Assembly (NCBI RefSeq): GCF_009881055.1
Contig: NZ_WXFG01000005.1
Coordinates: 62,001-126,000, forward strand
Length of the DNA: 64,000 nucleotides
Direction: 5' to 3'
Origin: Peptoclostridium sp.
Lineage (GTDB): Bacteria > Bacillota > Clostridia > Peptostreptococcales > Peptostreptococcaceae
Position 1 is the stretch's first letter, and every line of letters begins with the position of its first letter. The notes beneath the pieces were generated by a model, which did not search any database, was not told the DNA's origin, and worked only from the letters and a program-made list of their open reading frames with translations. Below, piece by piece: positions 24,931 through 34,254 of this stretch. Both the position numbers and the translations under genes were made by a program.

Positions 24931-25716
24931 CTATATGTCATACAGCTTTGAAGCCTGCTGGCGAAGCAGGACTTCTATGTTTATATTTTCTATACCTTCC
25001 ATTTTAAGTGTTCCAACAACAGTTTCATAAGCCAGCTCAGGAAAATTGTTCTCCCGGCTAAGATGCGCAAGCAATACCCTCTTTACGCCCTCGTTTGCAA
25101 GCTCTACGCAAAACGATGCCGCATCCTCGTTTGAGAGGTGGCCGCTTGATGAAAGTATTCGCCTTTTGAGATGGTATGGATATGCACCCATCTTTAGCAT
25201 CTCAACATCGTGGTTGGATTCAAGCACCACTATGTCCGAGTCGTGCAGCTGCCCTCTTATCTCGTCGCATATGCAGCCCGTGTCTGTTGCTATGCTCAGC
25301 TTTTTTTTGCCGTTGTCTATGCAAAAACCCACCGGATCGGCAGCGTCATGGTGTATGCCGAAAGCCTTTATCCGGAGGCTTCCTATGTCAAAGCTCCTGC
25401 CAGTTTCGAATACCTGTATGTTTTCCGGCGAGACCTTCCCTAGCTTGTCACCCATTTCCTGCCACGTCCTGGCATTCGCGTATATGGGTATGTCATGCTT
25501 TCTTGAAAGTATACCCGCTCCCTTTATATGGTCGACGTGTTCGTGCGTTATTAGTATGGCCTTTAGTCCGTCCATTCCTATATCAATGCTTTCAAGGTTT
25601 TCCCTGACTTTCTTGCCTGAAAGGCCGGCATCCACGAGTATTCCCGTGCCTTCAAAGCCTATGTAGTGGCAGTTGCCGCAGCTGCCGCTTGCCACAGAAG
25701 CATAATTAAAGCCCAT
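24931..25716 (-). CDS. walJ: Metallo-beta-lactamase-fold hydrolase WalJ/YycJ
   Basis: 261 residues. The HxHxDH motif is LITHEHVDHIKGAG. Further ligands lie in ATDTGC and LLAHLSREN. The SGSCGNCHYI start is typical of YycJ. The family is proposed to be a 5' exonuclease linked to DNA replication and cell-wall homeostasis. The start ATG at 25716 lies inside the end of murA (11-base overlap), with GGTGAGG upstream. Confidence 0.92.
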   Translation of the reverse strand: MGFNYASVASGSCGNCHYIGFEGTGILVDAGLSGKKVRENLESIDIGMDGLKAILITHEHVDHIKGAGILSRKHDIPIYANARTWQEMGDKLGKVSPENIQVFETGRSFDIGSLRIKAFGIHHDAADPVGFCIDNGKKKLSIATDTGCICDEIRGQLHDSDIVVLESNHDVEMLKMGAYPYHLKRRILSSSGHLSNEDAASFCVELANEGVKRVLLAHLSRENNFPELAYETVVGTLKMEGIENINIEVLLRQQASKLYDI

Positions 25717-26977
25717 CGTCTTCTTCCTCACCTATTCTGCTTATTTTTCCGCCTATGCCTCTTATCTTTTCTGCTATATCGTCATATCCTCTCTCAACAT
25801 GGTATATGTCCTCTATTTCCGTGACGCCATGAGCCATGAGCCCCGCTATTATAAGGCATGCTCCTGCTCTTAGATCTGAAGCCTTCACACTTGTTCCCGA
25901 TAGCTTCTGAGGCCCGTTTATTATAACAGTCGAGTTTTCAACCATTATCCCGGCACCCATTCTGTTGAGCTCGTCCACGTGCCCGAACCTGTTCTCAAAT
26001 ATGGTTTCTGTCACTATTGAGGTTCCATTGGCTTTGAGCAAAAGAGGAGTGAAGGGCTGCTGCATATCAGTTGGAAAGCCCGGATATACAAGAGTTTTTA
26101 CATTGACTGCGTGCATGTTTTCCTTGCCTACAACCCTTATGCTGTCGTCATATTCTATGACTTCTGCGCCCATCTCCCGCAGCTTTGCGCTCACAGGCTC
26201 CATGTGTATAGGTATTACATCCTTTACAAGCACGTCTCCCGCTGTTGCAGCTGCCATGGCCATGAATGTGCCCGCCTCTATCTGGTCTGGTATCACAGTG
26301 TATTCGCATCCACTCAGACTCTCGACACCTCTTATCTTAATTGTGTCGGTTCCGGCGCCTATTATTTTTGCGCCCATGGAGTTGAGGAAGTTCGCCAGGT
26401 CTACTATGTGCGGCTCCTTTGCGGCGTTCTCTATCACTGTGGTTCCCTGCGCCCTTACGCTTGCAAGCATTATGTTCATTGTGGCACCTACGCTCACTAT
26501 GTCCATGTAGACTTCCTGCCCGACAAGCCTTTCTGCTGAAGCTTCTATTATCCCGTGCTCGAGGGTCACCTGGGCTCCAAGCGCCTCAAATCCCTTCTTG
26601 TGCTGGTCTATCGGTCTTGTGCCTATTTCACAGCCTCCAGGATATGCAACTTTTGCATGGCTGAATCTGCCAAGGCCTGCGCCAAGGAAATAATAAGAGG
26701 CTCTTAGCATTTTAGCCATTTCATATGTAGCAAAACATTCCGTGACATTCGTAGTGTCTATTACGGCTGTTTTACCGTCATATTCGACATCAGCACCCAT
26801 GCTCGAGAGTATCTTGCACAGCATCCTTATGTCGCTTATATTAGGAAGGTTGTTTATCTTGAATTTGCCCTTTGCAAGTATACATGCCGGAAGTATTGCA
26901 ACTGCAGCATTCTTGAATCCGCCTATGCTTACTTCGCCACAAAGCCTGTTTCCGCCTTCTATTATAAACTTACCCAT
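25706..26977 (-). CDS. murA: UDP-N-acetylglucosamine 1-carboxyvinyltransferase
   Basis: 423 residues, normal size. Lys22-Asn23 (GGFKNAAVA) and the catalytic Cys116 in YPGGCEIGTRPIDQHKKG are present, so the enzyme should be fosfomycin-sensitive. It adds enolpyruvate to UDP-GlcNAc, the first committed step of peptidoglycan synthesis. The start follows AGGTGATGAC. It overlaps walJ and begins a murA-walJ-htrA unit separate from the wal operon, since a terminator lies above it. Confidence 0.96.
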   Translation of the reverse strand: MGKFIIEGGNRLCGEVSIGGFKNAAVAILPACILAKGKFKINNLPNISDIRMLCKILSSMGADVEYDGKTAVIDTTNVTECFATYEMAKMLRASYYFLGAGLGRFSHAKVAYPGGCEIGTRPIDQHKKGFEALGAQVTLEHGIIEASAERLVGQEVYMDIVSVGATMNIMLASVRAQGTTVIENAAKEPHIVDLANFLNSMGAKIIGAGTDTIKIRGVESLSGCEYTVIPDQIEAGTFMAMAAATAGDVLVKDVIPIHMEPVSAKLREMGAEVIEYDDSIRVVGKENMHAVNVKTLVYPGFPTDMQQPFTPLLLKANGTSIVTETIFENRFGHVDELNRMGAGIMVENSTVIINGPQKLSGTSVKASDLRAGACLIIAGLMAHGVTEIEDIYHVERGYDDIAEKIRGIGGKISRIGEEEDDGL

Positions 26978-27139
26978 GTCATCACCTTTTTCCATTTTGG
27001 TTAAATTCACAAATCACTTCTTTTATTATCTATGTTCATTACTTATAGCAAGTCATTATATCTTCTTTCTAGTCAATACAATTAAATTATACCAAATTAT
27101 TGAACCCTGTATTAAAATTTTGTAAAAATAATTATAAAA

Positions 27140-27164
27140 AGCCCCCGATTAGAAATCAAGGGCT
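27140..27164 (-). terminator. Terminator of the wal operon
   Basis: AGCCCTTGAT pairs with ATCGGGGGCT on the minus strand, followed by TTTTTATAATTATTTTT. It overlaps the end of walI. Confidence 0.8.
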
Positions 27165-27934
27165 GAAACATACTTTTCAGTTCCGTCCGAGAGTGTAATC
27201 CTCCAAGCTGGAAAGGCCTTCGCTGTTTTTGTATCCTTTATATTCAGATTTTCCCCCAGCTTGAAATAGTATCCAAGACTTATGTCGCTTATCACGCTTG
27301 AATCATCCAGTTCCGGATATATTTTTACTATTGCCTCATATGGTGATATCAGCATCCTCTTTTGGAAGATGGATTTCTCAGGTATAAGCCAGAGTCTTTC
27401 TACCTTGAGGCTCCCATCCCTTTGGAATTTGAAACTCATGTAGCTTTTTTCCAGAAAATAGCCATCGTGATCACCCGCATACACAACTTCGATATATTCA
27501 GGATTTTCCGAAGCTTTTTTCAGCTTTATACCGCGTCCGTTCAGTTCATACAGCTTGAGGAATCCGTTTGCATAGTCGATTGCGCTTTCCACATCATACT
27601 TTTTAAGCTTTGCATCGAATGTGAGCACTGATTTGTTTGCACCTTCAAATTCATAAACCGCTCCCTTGTCTTCCACAAGCGTTTTGTACATATCCTTATC
27701 GGGCATTTCGTATTTCACCAGAATCGGCCCGAGCCTTTGTTCATGCTCTGGCACCTTTACCTTAAGCTCTATATTTTTCTTTTCCAAGAGCATCTGTACA
27801 TATTCCCTGTACTCACCGTCCGAAAAATGCTCGTTTTGTGCTATGCTCTTTGTCTTATAATAGCTATACCCCAGAAACATATTCGTTATTATGAACGCTA
27901 TTATTAGTATGAATTTAGCTTTTGCCCAGTCCAT
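27149..27934 (-). CDS. walI: WalI/YycI-type regulatory protein
   Basis: 261 residues. One N-terminal membrane helix (AKFILIIAFIITNMFLGYSYY) and an extracytoplasmic YycI domain. With WalH it is known to hold the WalK kinase in check at the membrane. The start follows GGGGAGAGG and overlaps the end of walH by 20 bases. Sequence is divergent from Bacillus, so the call rests on topology, domain pattern and position. Confidence 0.85.
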   Translation of the reverse strand: MDWAKAKFILIIAFIITNMFLGYSYYKTKSIAQNEHFSDGEYREYVQMLLEKKNIELKVKVPEHEQRLGPILVKYEMPDKDMYKTLVEDKGAVYEFEGANKSVLTFDAKLKKYDVESAIDYANGFLKLYELNGRGIKLKKASENPEYIEVVYAGDHDGYFLEKSYMSFKFQRDGSLKVERLWLIPEKSIFQKRMLISPYEAIVKIYPELDDSSVISDISLGYYFKLGENLNIKDTKTAKAFPAWRITLSDGTEKYVSALDF

Positions 27935-29315
27935 AGCTAAGCCTCTCCCCTGTGTATGCATCAAATACGTATCTGCTGTCCTCGGTTTCAAAACTCCACG
28001 AAGGTATGAACATATTCTCATCGCTTAAAAAATAAACAAGCTCTATTGATCTGAATCTGCTAAGCACATTTTCAGTCATTTCTATGCCTTGTTCCTCGCC
28101 TGGAGCAAGCTCACTTTTGAAAAAATCAAAGTTTTCATTGAGTATGGCCTGCGGACTTAGCGTATTCAAATCAGAAAATACATTATATGCCATGTTGTCT
28201 TCTATGCCTACAATCATGCCCGTAAGCGAATAAACTTCGTTACCTGCCACTGTGGCCTTGATATGCTCTATTCCTGTGTCAGAGCTGAACCTCAGACCGT
28301 CAATGTTGTATGAGAACGAAAATACATAGGCGTCAGAGCCTTTTATCTTTGTTTTTTCAGCTGCAACGAGATAAATCTCCTTGCTGTCTATGCCCATTTC
28401 AGACAGAAGCCTTGAAACCCTTGAAAAAGCTTCAAACTGGTCAATCTGAGCCTTGCTTACAGTTTCATTGAGGTACTCTATCTTGCCGTCGGGCTGTATT
28501 CTGAGCACTCTTTCCCCAAATCCGTATATGAAGGAATTGGCTCCCCCCGTCTCAATTACTCTGTTCACAAAATCGTATTTTTCCTTGAACACGTTTTGTG
28601 CCATTTCGACAAGGGCATCTTCATTTTTTATATCAATGCTGCTTTTGCTTTTGAAATAAGGGTATTTGTAGTTTGATGGGTCTATTGGTATGAGCAGATT
28701 GCTTTCAATTCCAAGCAATGATTTGATAGAATAGTATTTTACAAGATTGCCTTCATTCATGCTGTCTTCCAATTCGTCAATAATTGTCAGCTTTTTTACC
28801 CCGCCCGTCTCAACTCTTACAGCGCCTCCTTGAGAGAGCAAAAAATATATCCCCCCGTCGTCAACAAGGGGAATAATTATTGTATCTATTCCTTTATATC
28901 TGTCGAGTATACTTTTGTCCAAACCTATTGCCTTGGACAAGATTCTGCCTTCCGACGGAAAAGCGAGCTGCACCTCGATAGTTCTCATATCTGCCAGTTT
29001 CTGGACTCCGCTTTCGTCTACTTCGCCAACTCGGGATGCCCTGCCTATTTCTGCATTCAAAATCTCCTTAAGCTGCTGCCAGTACTCGCTCTTTTGCTCG
29101 ATGATTTCCACATTGTTGCCATCACCGCCCGCAAAATGCACAAACAGCCTGCTTGGCTTGAAATGATATTCGATATCCCTTGTATTTTCAATACTTGCAA
29201 AAAAATTGCCGTATCCGCTGAAATAGTCTGCCAAATCCAGATTCAAAGCAGTAAGAACAAGGCTTGTTATGAACAAAGCCGTAAGCACAAACGTCTTAAT
29301 TCTCTCCTTAATCAT
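27915..29315 (-). CDS. walH: WalH/YycH-type regulatory protein
   Basis: 466 residues with one N-terminal membrane helix (TFVLTALFITSLVLTALNL) and a long extracytoplasmic part of YycH type, including a C-terminal WSFETEDSRYVFDAYTGE segment. It acts with WalI to tune WalK. It lies between a secreted protein and walI, translationally coupled to the latter. Confidence 0.87.
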   Translation of the reverse strand: MIKERIKTFVLTALFITSLVLTALNLDLADYFSGYGNFFASIENTRDIEYHFKPSRLFVHFAGGDGNNVEIIEQKSEYWQQLKEILNAEIGRASRVGEVDESGVQKLADMRTIEVQLAFPSEGRILSKAIGLDKSILDRYKGIDTIIIPLVDDGGIYFLLSQGGAVRVETGGVKKLTIIDELEDSMNEGNLVKYYSIKSLLGIESNLLIPIDPSNYKYPYFKSKSSIDIKNEDALVEMAQNVFKEKYDFVNRVIETGGANSFIYGFGERVLRIQPDGKIEYLNETVSKAQIDQFEAFSRVSRLLSEMGIDSKEIYLVAAEKTKIKGSDAYVFSFSYNIDGLRFSSDTGIEHIKATVAGNEVYSLTGMIVGIEDNMAYNVFSDLNTLSPQAILNENFDFFKSELAPGEEQGIEMTENVLSRFRSIELVYFLSDENMFIPSWSFETEDSRYVFDAYTGERLSYGLGKS

Positions 29316-29330
29316 ACTGCTCTTCCCCTA

Positions 29331-29849
29331 TTATTGAGATATCATGCTGTTCACTAGCTGAGTAACGGAGCTTTCCTTGAGCTGCTCCATTGATTTTTTG
29401 ACACTCGATTCTCTGAGCTGCTTGAAATTAACTATCTTTTCGATTTTTGCTCCATCTGATAATGATCTTATTATTACCTTGTTTTCTCCAAGGCTGAGCT
29501 TAATTTCCTTTACGAATATCCCCATAGAGCCTACTTTGAAGTATTCCTTCGTCGTGAGCTTCGTAAACTTAACGGTTTTTGTATCCGCATCTCTTTGCAT
29601 GCTGATATTGTTAGCCTGTGCATAAACCTCCAGCAGCACAGGAGTCCCTGGATCTCCTTTTCCTGATACCACTGCTGTTGAGTTTGTAGTGACTGTGTAG
29701 CTTGCCTGTGGCTTTATTGCTTCTATTGACTGCTCCGTTTGCACCGAGCTATCATTTTCAACACCTGCAGCTTGCGCTGGATTTCCCACAAATCCGCTCC
29801 CGGCAAGCATCAGGCCGATCAAAACACCTGAAACAAGTTTCTTCATCAT
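29331..29849 (-). CDS. Secreted protein of unknown function inside the wal operon
   Basis: 172 residues. The signal peptide is clear (KKLVSGVLIGLMLAGSGFVGNPAQAAG, cleavage likely after AQA). The mature part has a beta-rich stretch (SYTVTTNSTAVVSGKGDPGTPVLLEVYA ... LSLGENKVIIRSLSDGAKIEKIVNF), like Ig-type or bacterial surface repeats, and an amphipathic C-terminal tail. No family recognised. It sits between walK and walH, where Bacillus has no gene. GGGAGG precedes two successive ATG codons. Confidence 0.8.
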   Translation of the reverse strand: MMKKLVSGVLIGLMLAGSGFVGNPAQAAGVENDSSVQTEQSIEAIKPQASYTVTTNSTAVVSGKGDPGTPVLLEVYAQANNISMQRDADTKTVKFTKLTTKEYFKVGSMGIFVKEIKLSLGENKVIIRSLSDGAKIEKIVNFKQLRESSVKKSMEQLKESSVTQLVNSMISQ

Positions 29850-29941
29850 GCAGACCTCCCTTATAATAGCATTTGTACTCTATAAAATTATACATAATTT
29901 ATATTACAAAACTATTACAAACGGATTAAAAGGTTTTTACA

Positions 29942-29994
29942 TTATCCACAATTCCACAGGGTTATCAACAGGGTTTTACACAGACTTATCCAGC
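29942..29994. promoter_or_regulatory. DnaA-box cluster at the 3' end of walK
   Basis: In 53 bases: TTATCCACA (29942-29950, perfect), TTATCAACA (29962-29970, one mismatch), TTTTACACA (29974-29982, two mismatches) and TTATCCAGC (29986-29994). All are in the same orientation, about 30 kb from the origin. Confidence 0.5.
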
Positions 29995-31769
29995 GGAAGG
30001 CTAAGGGTAAATATGGTGCCGCTTCCAAGCTCGCTTTCCACTGATATATTTCCGCCGTGATCCTCTATTATGTGCTTCGTTATCGAGAGTCCAAGGCCCG
30101 TGCCCCCCATATCCCTAGACCTTGCCTTATCAACCCTGTAAAACCTTTCAAATATCCTGGACATTGCCTCTTTCGGTATTCCTATTCCGTTATCTCTTAT
30201 CCTTATATAGGCCTTTTCAGCGTCTGATGACACGGTAAGGCTTATGTCACCCCCATTAGGCGTGTATTTGATGCAGTTTGTAAGTATGTTCTGAATGGCC
30301 TGCTCGAGCTTGTGCGTGTCTGCCTTTATAAGCACAGGCTCCTCGGGAAACATGTGTATGAAATTATGATTTTTTTCATTGAACGCCAGACTGAGTTTTT
30401 TTGCTATTGCCGATGTGAACGCCACAAGCTCAATCTGCTCAAATTTCCAGTCGACATTCTTTGTGTCAAGCTGCGAAAGCTGCAGCAGCTCTCTTACAAT
30501 AAGCGCCATTCTGTCCGTCTCACTCTCGATGACCTTGAGGAACTGCATGCTGGTATCCTTGTCGTCTACAGCCCCGCTCAGCAGAGTCTCCGAATAGCTC
30601 TTTATTGTAGTTATTGGAGTTCTCAGCTCGTGCGAAACGTTGGCGACAAACTCTCTTCTCATGTTGTCGAGCTTCTGATGCTCTGTTATATCCTGAAGTA
30701 CCAGTATTATAAGGGATACTTGCCTGCTGGCATCTCTTATGCACACAAAACTGACCTTGAGTATGGCGCCGCTTTCGACCTCAACCACCTCACTGCCAAA
30801 ATCGCTGCCTCGCTCGAGTATGCTGCTTAGCATGAGGTTTTTGCTGTATCTTCCCATTATGTCGTCATAGCCCATAGAGTCTATGTCTTTGCCTTCTATA
30901 GACATCATCTCTAGAAATCTGGGGTTGAGGTGAACGATTCCGCCCATGAAATCAACCGCCAATAGCCCGTCGGCCATATGTGTTATAATGGCGTCAAGCT
31001 TGCTCTTTTCGCTTGATATCTCGGAAAGTGTCTGTCTTAGCTTTGCCGTCAGATAGTTGAACATCCTGCCCAGCTGGCCTATCTCGTCATCCGACTTGAC
31101 CTCGACAACCTGATCGAAATCTCCCTTTGCCATCTTGAGCGCTTTTTTTGTAACGTCGTTTATTGGCGTTGTTATGGATGTTCCCACCAGGAATCCTAAT
31201 ATTATTGTGACAAAAAGGCCCAGCTCTATGGCCCTTATGAATATTATCTTAGAGTTGTCGAGTATCTTGTATATGTCATCCAGATTGGCCATGCAGTAAA
31301 TTATTCCTATGACCTTTCCGCTCCTGTCCTTGTAGGGGAATGCCATGTGCTTTACTGCATACTTGCCATTGTCGCCAAAACCCACGTTTTTTTCTGAAAT
31401 TTTGCCCACCGAAGCGGCAAGCATGACTGAATCGTCCAGAAGATCCAGAGCATTCATACGTGCTATCTCCGGATTTGAAGATGCCACTATTTCAAAATCA
31501 GCAGCCGCATCCACTATTATCACCTGATATCCTATTGAAAGAGGTATTCTTTCGATATCTTTCTGTATGTTATCTTTGTTTTGTCCCAAGTTTTCCTCGG
31601 GCAAAAACTTTCTGACTGTGTTATTGGAGATATATTTGAGATCGTCCCTGACCTTGTTGAGATAGTACTGCTCGAACTGGCTGGTCATGAATATCCCCAC
31701 TATAACCATAGCTATGAATACAAGGAGAAAATATATGGTTATGAACTTCCACCTTATGCTCCTTAGCAA
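29976..31769 (-). CDS. walK: Sensor histidine kinase WalK
   Basis: 597 residues. Two membrane helices bracket an extracytoplasmic sensor of about 150 residues. HAMP, PAS (KLDAIITHMADGLLAVDFMGGIVHLN), the HisKA H-box FVANVSHELRTPITTIKSYSETLL, and HATPase N, G1 and G2 boxes (NILTNCIKYTPNGG, IRDNGIGIP, GGTGLGLSI) follow. The order matches WalK of other Firmicutes. It phosphorylates WalR to adjust peptidoglycan hydrolases. It starts three bases after walR. Confidence 0.95.
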   Translation of the reverse strand: MLRSIRWKFITIYFLLVFIAMVIVGIFMTSQFEQYYLNKVRDDLKYISNNTVRKFLPEENLGQNKDNIQKDIERIPLSIGYQVIIVDAAADFEIVASSNPEIARMNALDLLDDSVMLAASVGKISEKNVGFGDNGKYAVKHMAFPYKDRSGKVIGIIYCMANLDDIYKILDNSKIIFIRAIELGLFVTIILGFLVGTSITTPINDVTKKALKMAKGDFDQVVEVKSDDEIGQLGRMFNYLTAKLRQTLSEISSEKSKLDAIITHMADGLLAVDFMGGIVHLNPRFLEMMSIEGKDIDSMGYDDIMGRYSKNLMLSSILERGSDFGSEVVEVESGAILKVSFVCIRDASRQVSLIILVLQDITEHQKLDNMRREFVANVSHELRTPITTIKSYSETLLSGAVDDKDTSMQFLKVIESETDRMALIVRELLQLSQLDTKNVDWKFEQIELVAFTSAIAKKLSLAFNEKNHNFIHMFPEEPVLIKADTHKLEQAIQNILTNCIKYTPNGGDISLTVSSDAEKAYIRIRDNGIGIPKEAMSRIFERFYRVDKARSRDMGGTGLGLSITKHIIEDHGGNISVESELGSGTIFTLSLPLDKSV

Positions 31770-31772
31770 TCC

Positions 31773-32465
31773 TTATTCCCCCTTGAAGTAATAGCCAACT
31801 CCGCGCCTTGTGACTATGTACTTTGGATTCGAAGCATCTTCTTCTATCTTTTCCCTAAGACGCCTAACCGTGACATCTACGGTTCTTATATCCCCGTAAT
31901 ATTCATAACCCCATACCTTCTCCAACAGCTGCTCTCTTGAAAACACCTGCTCCTTCTGCGTGGCAAGAAACTTGAGGAGCTCAAATTCTCTGACCGTCAG
32001 CTCGAGTACCGCTTCGCCCTTTGTGACTTCATATTTCACCATATCTATAGTAAGGTCTCCGAATGTAAGCACATCTCCCTGCTTTTCGTTCAGATTAGAC
32101 ATGTCCATCCTTCTCAGATTCGCCTTGACCCTGGCCACAAGCTCTCTTACACTGAAGGGCTTTGTAATATAATCATCAGCTCCCAGCTCAAGCCCGAGCA
32201 CCTTGTCGACCTCGTCTTCCTTGGCTGTCACTATAATTATCGGCATTGAGAATTTCTCCCTTATCTTTTTGCATACTTGGAATCCATCCTGCTTTGGTAT
32301 CATTATGTCAAGCAGCACAAGCTCCGGCTCGAATTCCCATGCCTTTTTGACAGCCTCTTCCCCGTCATACGCCGTCTCTACGCTGTAGCCTTCCTTTTCA
32401 AGATTGAACCTTAGAATGTCTGCGATAGGCTTTTCATCCTCTACAACTAGTATCTTTTTTCCCAT
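31773..32465 (-). CDS. walR: Response regulator WalR
   Basis: 230 residues, OmpR/PhoB family. Receiver domain with Asp53 ([13 protein letters not shown]), conserved Asp10 and Lys near 102 (YITKPFS). The C-terminal winged helix ends in [34 protein letters not shown]. WalR is the essential regulator of cell-wall hydrolase genes in many Firmicutes. It heads the operon; the M23 hydrolase gene directly upstream is a likely target by family precedent. Confidence 0.96.
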   Translation of the reverse strand: MGKKILVVEDEKPIADILRFNLEKEGYSVETAYDGEEAVKKAWEFEPELVLLDIMIPKQDGFQVCKKIREKFSMPIIIVTAKEDEVDKVLGLELGADDYITKPFSVRELVARVKANLRRMDMSNLNEKQGDVLTFGDLTIDMVKYEVTKGEAVLELTVREFELLKFLATQKEQVFSREQLLEKVWGYEYYGDIRTVDVTVRRLREKIEEDASNPKYIVTRRGVGYYFKGE

Positions 32466-32501
32466 ATTAGCTCCCCCTAACGGATTCGCATATTTCTAAA
32501 A

Positions 32502-32531
32502 CAAAAAGCTGTTGCCTCCAACAGCTTTTTG
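32502..32531 (-). terminator. Terminator between the M23 hydrolase gene and walR
   Basis: CAAAAAGCTGTTG-CCTC-CAACAGCTTTTTG, 13-bp perfect stem, T-run on both strands. Confidence 0.88.
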
Positions 32532-32566
32532 TAATGTCATGCAATTTGCCAGACTAAAATCTTTTA

Positions 32567-34000
32567 TTATATATATTTCTTCGGGTTCACAGGCGAACCG
32601 CCTTTTCTGACCTCAAAATGCAGGTGCGGTCCCGTCGATCTGCCTGTGTTTCCTACAGATCCTATGTTTTGTCCCCTGTATACTCTGTCTCCGGCTTTGA
32701 CGCTAAATGAACTGCAGTGACCGTAATAAGTTTGATAGCCGTTCTCGTGATTTACAATTATTATCTTGCCATATCCATTCTTCCAGCCGGCAAAAGTGAC
32801 CTTGCCTCCGTCAGCTGCAACTATAGGAGTTCCTATGGGAGCCGCAAGGTCGATGCCTGTATGCATCCTGCCCCATCTTCTTCCAAAAGGCGAAGTGAAC
32901 CTGCCCCTGGTTGGAGTTATGAATGCTCCAAATGCCAGAGTCTTTGGCCTTTCCTTGATTCCCTGTACTATTATATTGTCCTTTGGCGCCTTTACTATAT
33001 CCTCGTTTATCACGGTCGTAGATGCAATTACGCCGTCTACCATAATCTGCTTGGCCTGTACCTTCTTAAGGCCTTCTTCACCTTCTGCCTTGACCTTTTT
33101 ATCGCCCTTATACATGGCGCTTGTGTCTTCATAGACCACATTGAAAGGTATGCGTTCTTCATATGCTATATCTTGTGTTGTCTTTACGCTTATAAAAGGC
33201 TTGGGAAGGCTGAGGCTTATAGTCTGTCCTATCTGGAGGTTTTCGATGTTGGTTCCCGGATTGGCGTCTTGTATTTGTGAAACGCCGATTTTGAATTTTT
33301 CTGATATGCTCCACGTCGTGTCTCCCGCTTGCACGGTGTATGTATGAAGCTCGTGGCCGCCGGTTTTTATGTATTCCACAGCTCTTTGCGGCGTTTTAAC
33401 CAGCCCTATGTCCGCTTGGAGCTTTTCTATTTCAACTTTCTGTAGAAAATCCGTCTTGATGCTTGAAGCATTGTCCTGCTTTTTCGTATATGGCTGCTTT
33501 AGAAGTTCAAGCACCTTCTTTGCTTCCGCTTCACTCTTTAACGCCACTACAAGCTTGCCTTGAGCTTTTATGCCGTATGCATCCACCTGAAGGTCTATAC
33601 CCGATTTTATCTTCTTTTCAAGATTTGATGCGCTCAGCAGCTTGCTGTCTGCCACGTGAACTCCCTTTAGCTCTATCTTCTGGCCTATCTTAATGTCGCT
33701 TCCAAGCTCCTTTGGAACACTTTTCTTGATATTTTCTATCGCCTGGTATACCTCAGACTTCTTGTCAACCGCTCCTATGGCTTTGCCGTCTATGTACAGC
33801 TCGTAATCCATTGTGGCAAAGAACGCCGCCGCCGAAAGAGCCACTGCGCATGTGCCCGCTGCCACATATGCGGGAGTGTTGCCTCTTAGCAGTCTCTCAG
33901 GAAGCTTATCCGCAAGCCTCGAGTTCTTAATCAGTCTAGTGATGCTTTCCGTGACTTTTCTGGTGCTTGCAGCCACTCTATTTAAAAGCGTATTTTTCAT
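32567..34000 (-). CDS. Cell-wall hydrolase with LysM, G5 and M23 peptidase domains
   Basis: 477 residues. An N-terminal membrane segment (AYVAAGTCAVALSAAAFFATM) is followed by a LysM repeat (HTYTVQAGDTTWSISEKFKIGVSQIQDANP), a G5-type region and a C-terminal LytM/M23 metallopeptidase (GRRWGRMHTGIDLAAPIGTPIVAADGG; GPHLHFEVR) with intact zinc ligands. It should cut peptide cross-bridges in peptidoglycan. The ATG at 34000 follows AAAGGAG; the longer frame would start at a TTG on the ribosome site. It lies just upstream of walRK, which commonly controls such enzymes. Confidence 0.92.
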   Translation of the reverse strand: MKNTLLNRVAASTRKVTESITRLIKNSRLADKLPERLLRGNTPAYVAAGTCAVALSAAAFFATMDYELYIDGKAIGAVDKKSEVYQAIENIKKSVPKELGSDIKIGQKIELKGVHVADSKLLSASNLEKKIKSGIDLQVDAYGIKAQGKLVVALKSEAEAKKVLELLKQPYTKKQDNASSIKTDFLQKVEIEKLQADIGLVKTPQRAVEYIKTGGHELHTYTVQAGDTTWSISEKFKIGVSQIQDANPGTNIENLQIGQTISLSLPKPFISVKTTQDIAYEERIPFNVVYEDTSAMYKGDKKVKAEGEEGLKKVQAKQIMVDGVIASTTVINEDIVKAPKDNIIVQGIKERPKTLAFGAFITPTRGRFTSPFGRRWGRMHTGIDLAAPIGTPIVAADGGKVTFAGWKNGYGKIIIVNHENGYQTYYGHCSSFSVKAGDRVYRGQNIGSVGNTGRSTGPHLHFEVRKGGSPVNPKKYI

Positions 34001-34225
34001 TTTTAAAGCTCCTTTCAAAACATTTCAACTAATTATAACAAAAAATCATACATAATTTCAAATGAATACATTAAATTTGATTAATATTTTCTATTGAATA
34101 ATGCTCTTGATATAATAATTTTATTTGTATCAAAAAAATCACATACAGCTTATTTTATAACAATTAATTTTTTATTGCAAGTTTTTGTGGGAACAGTTAC
34201 CATCTGCGACTTTCTAATGCTGTTA

Positions 34226-34234
34226 TGATATAAT
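34226..34234 (+). promoter_or_regulatory. Extended -10 promoter for the dnaD-type gene
   Basis: TGATATAAT (TG-n-TATAAT) 20 bases before the GAGGTGAT ribosome site. No good -35. The rest of the 254-base divergent gap is AT-rich and otherwise unassigned. Confidence 0.5.
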
Positions 34235-34254
34235 CTTTATGAGGTGATATTTAG

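Noticed and set aside
25046..25666. 206-residue plus-strand frame opposite walJ
   Set aside because: Antisense to a clear metallo-hydrolase gene; composition (Ser/Pro/Cys rich) is that of an antisense shadow.
25965..26664. Three long plus-strand frames opposite murA
   Set aside because: Overlap each other and a well-conserved murA; no start signals.
30312..30830. 172-residue plus-strand frame opposite walK
   Set aside because: Lies wholly inside the kinase core; no independent evidence.
32717..33280. 187-residue plus-strand frame opposite the M23 hydrolase gene
   Set aside because: Antisense shadow; Tyr/Ser/Cys-rich composition without a recognisable domain.
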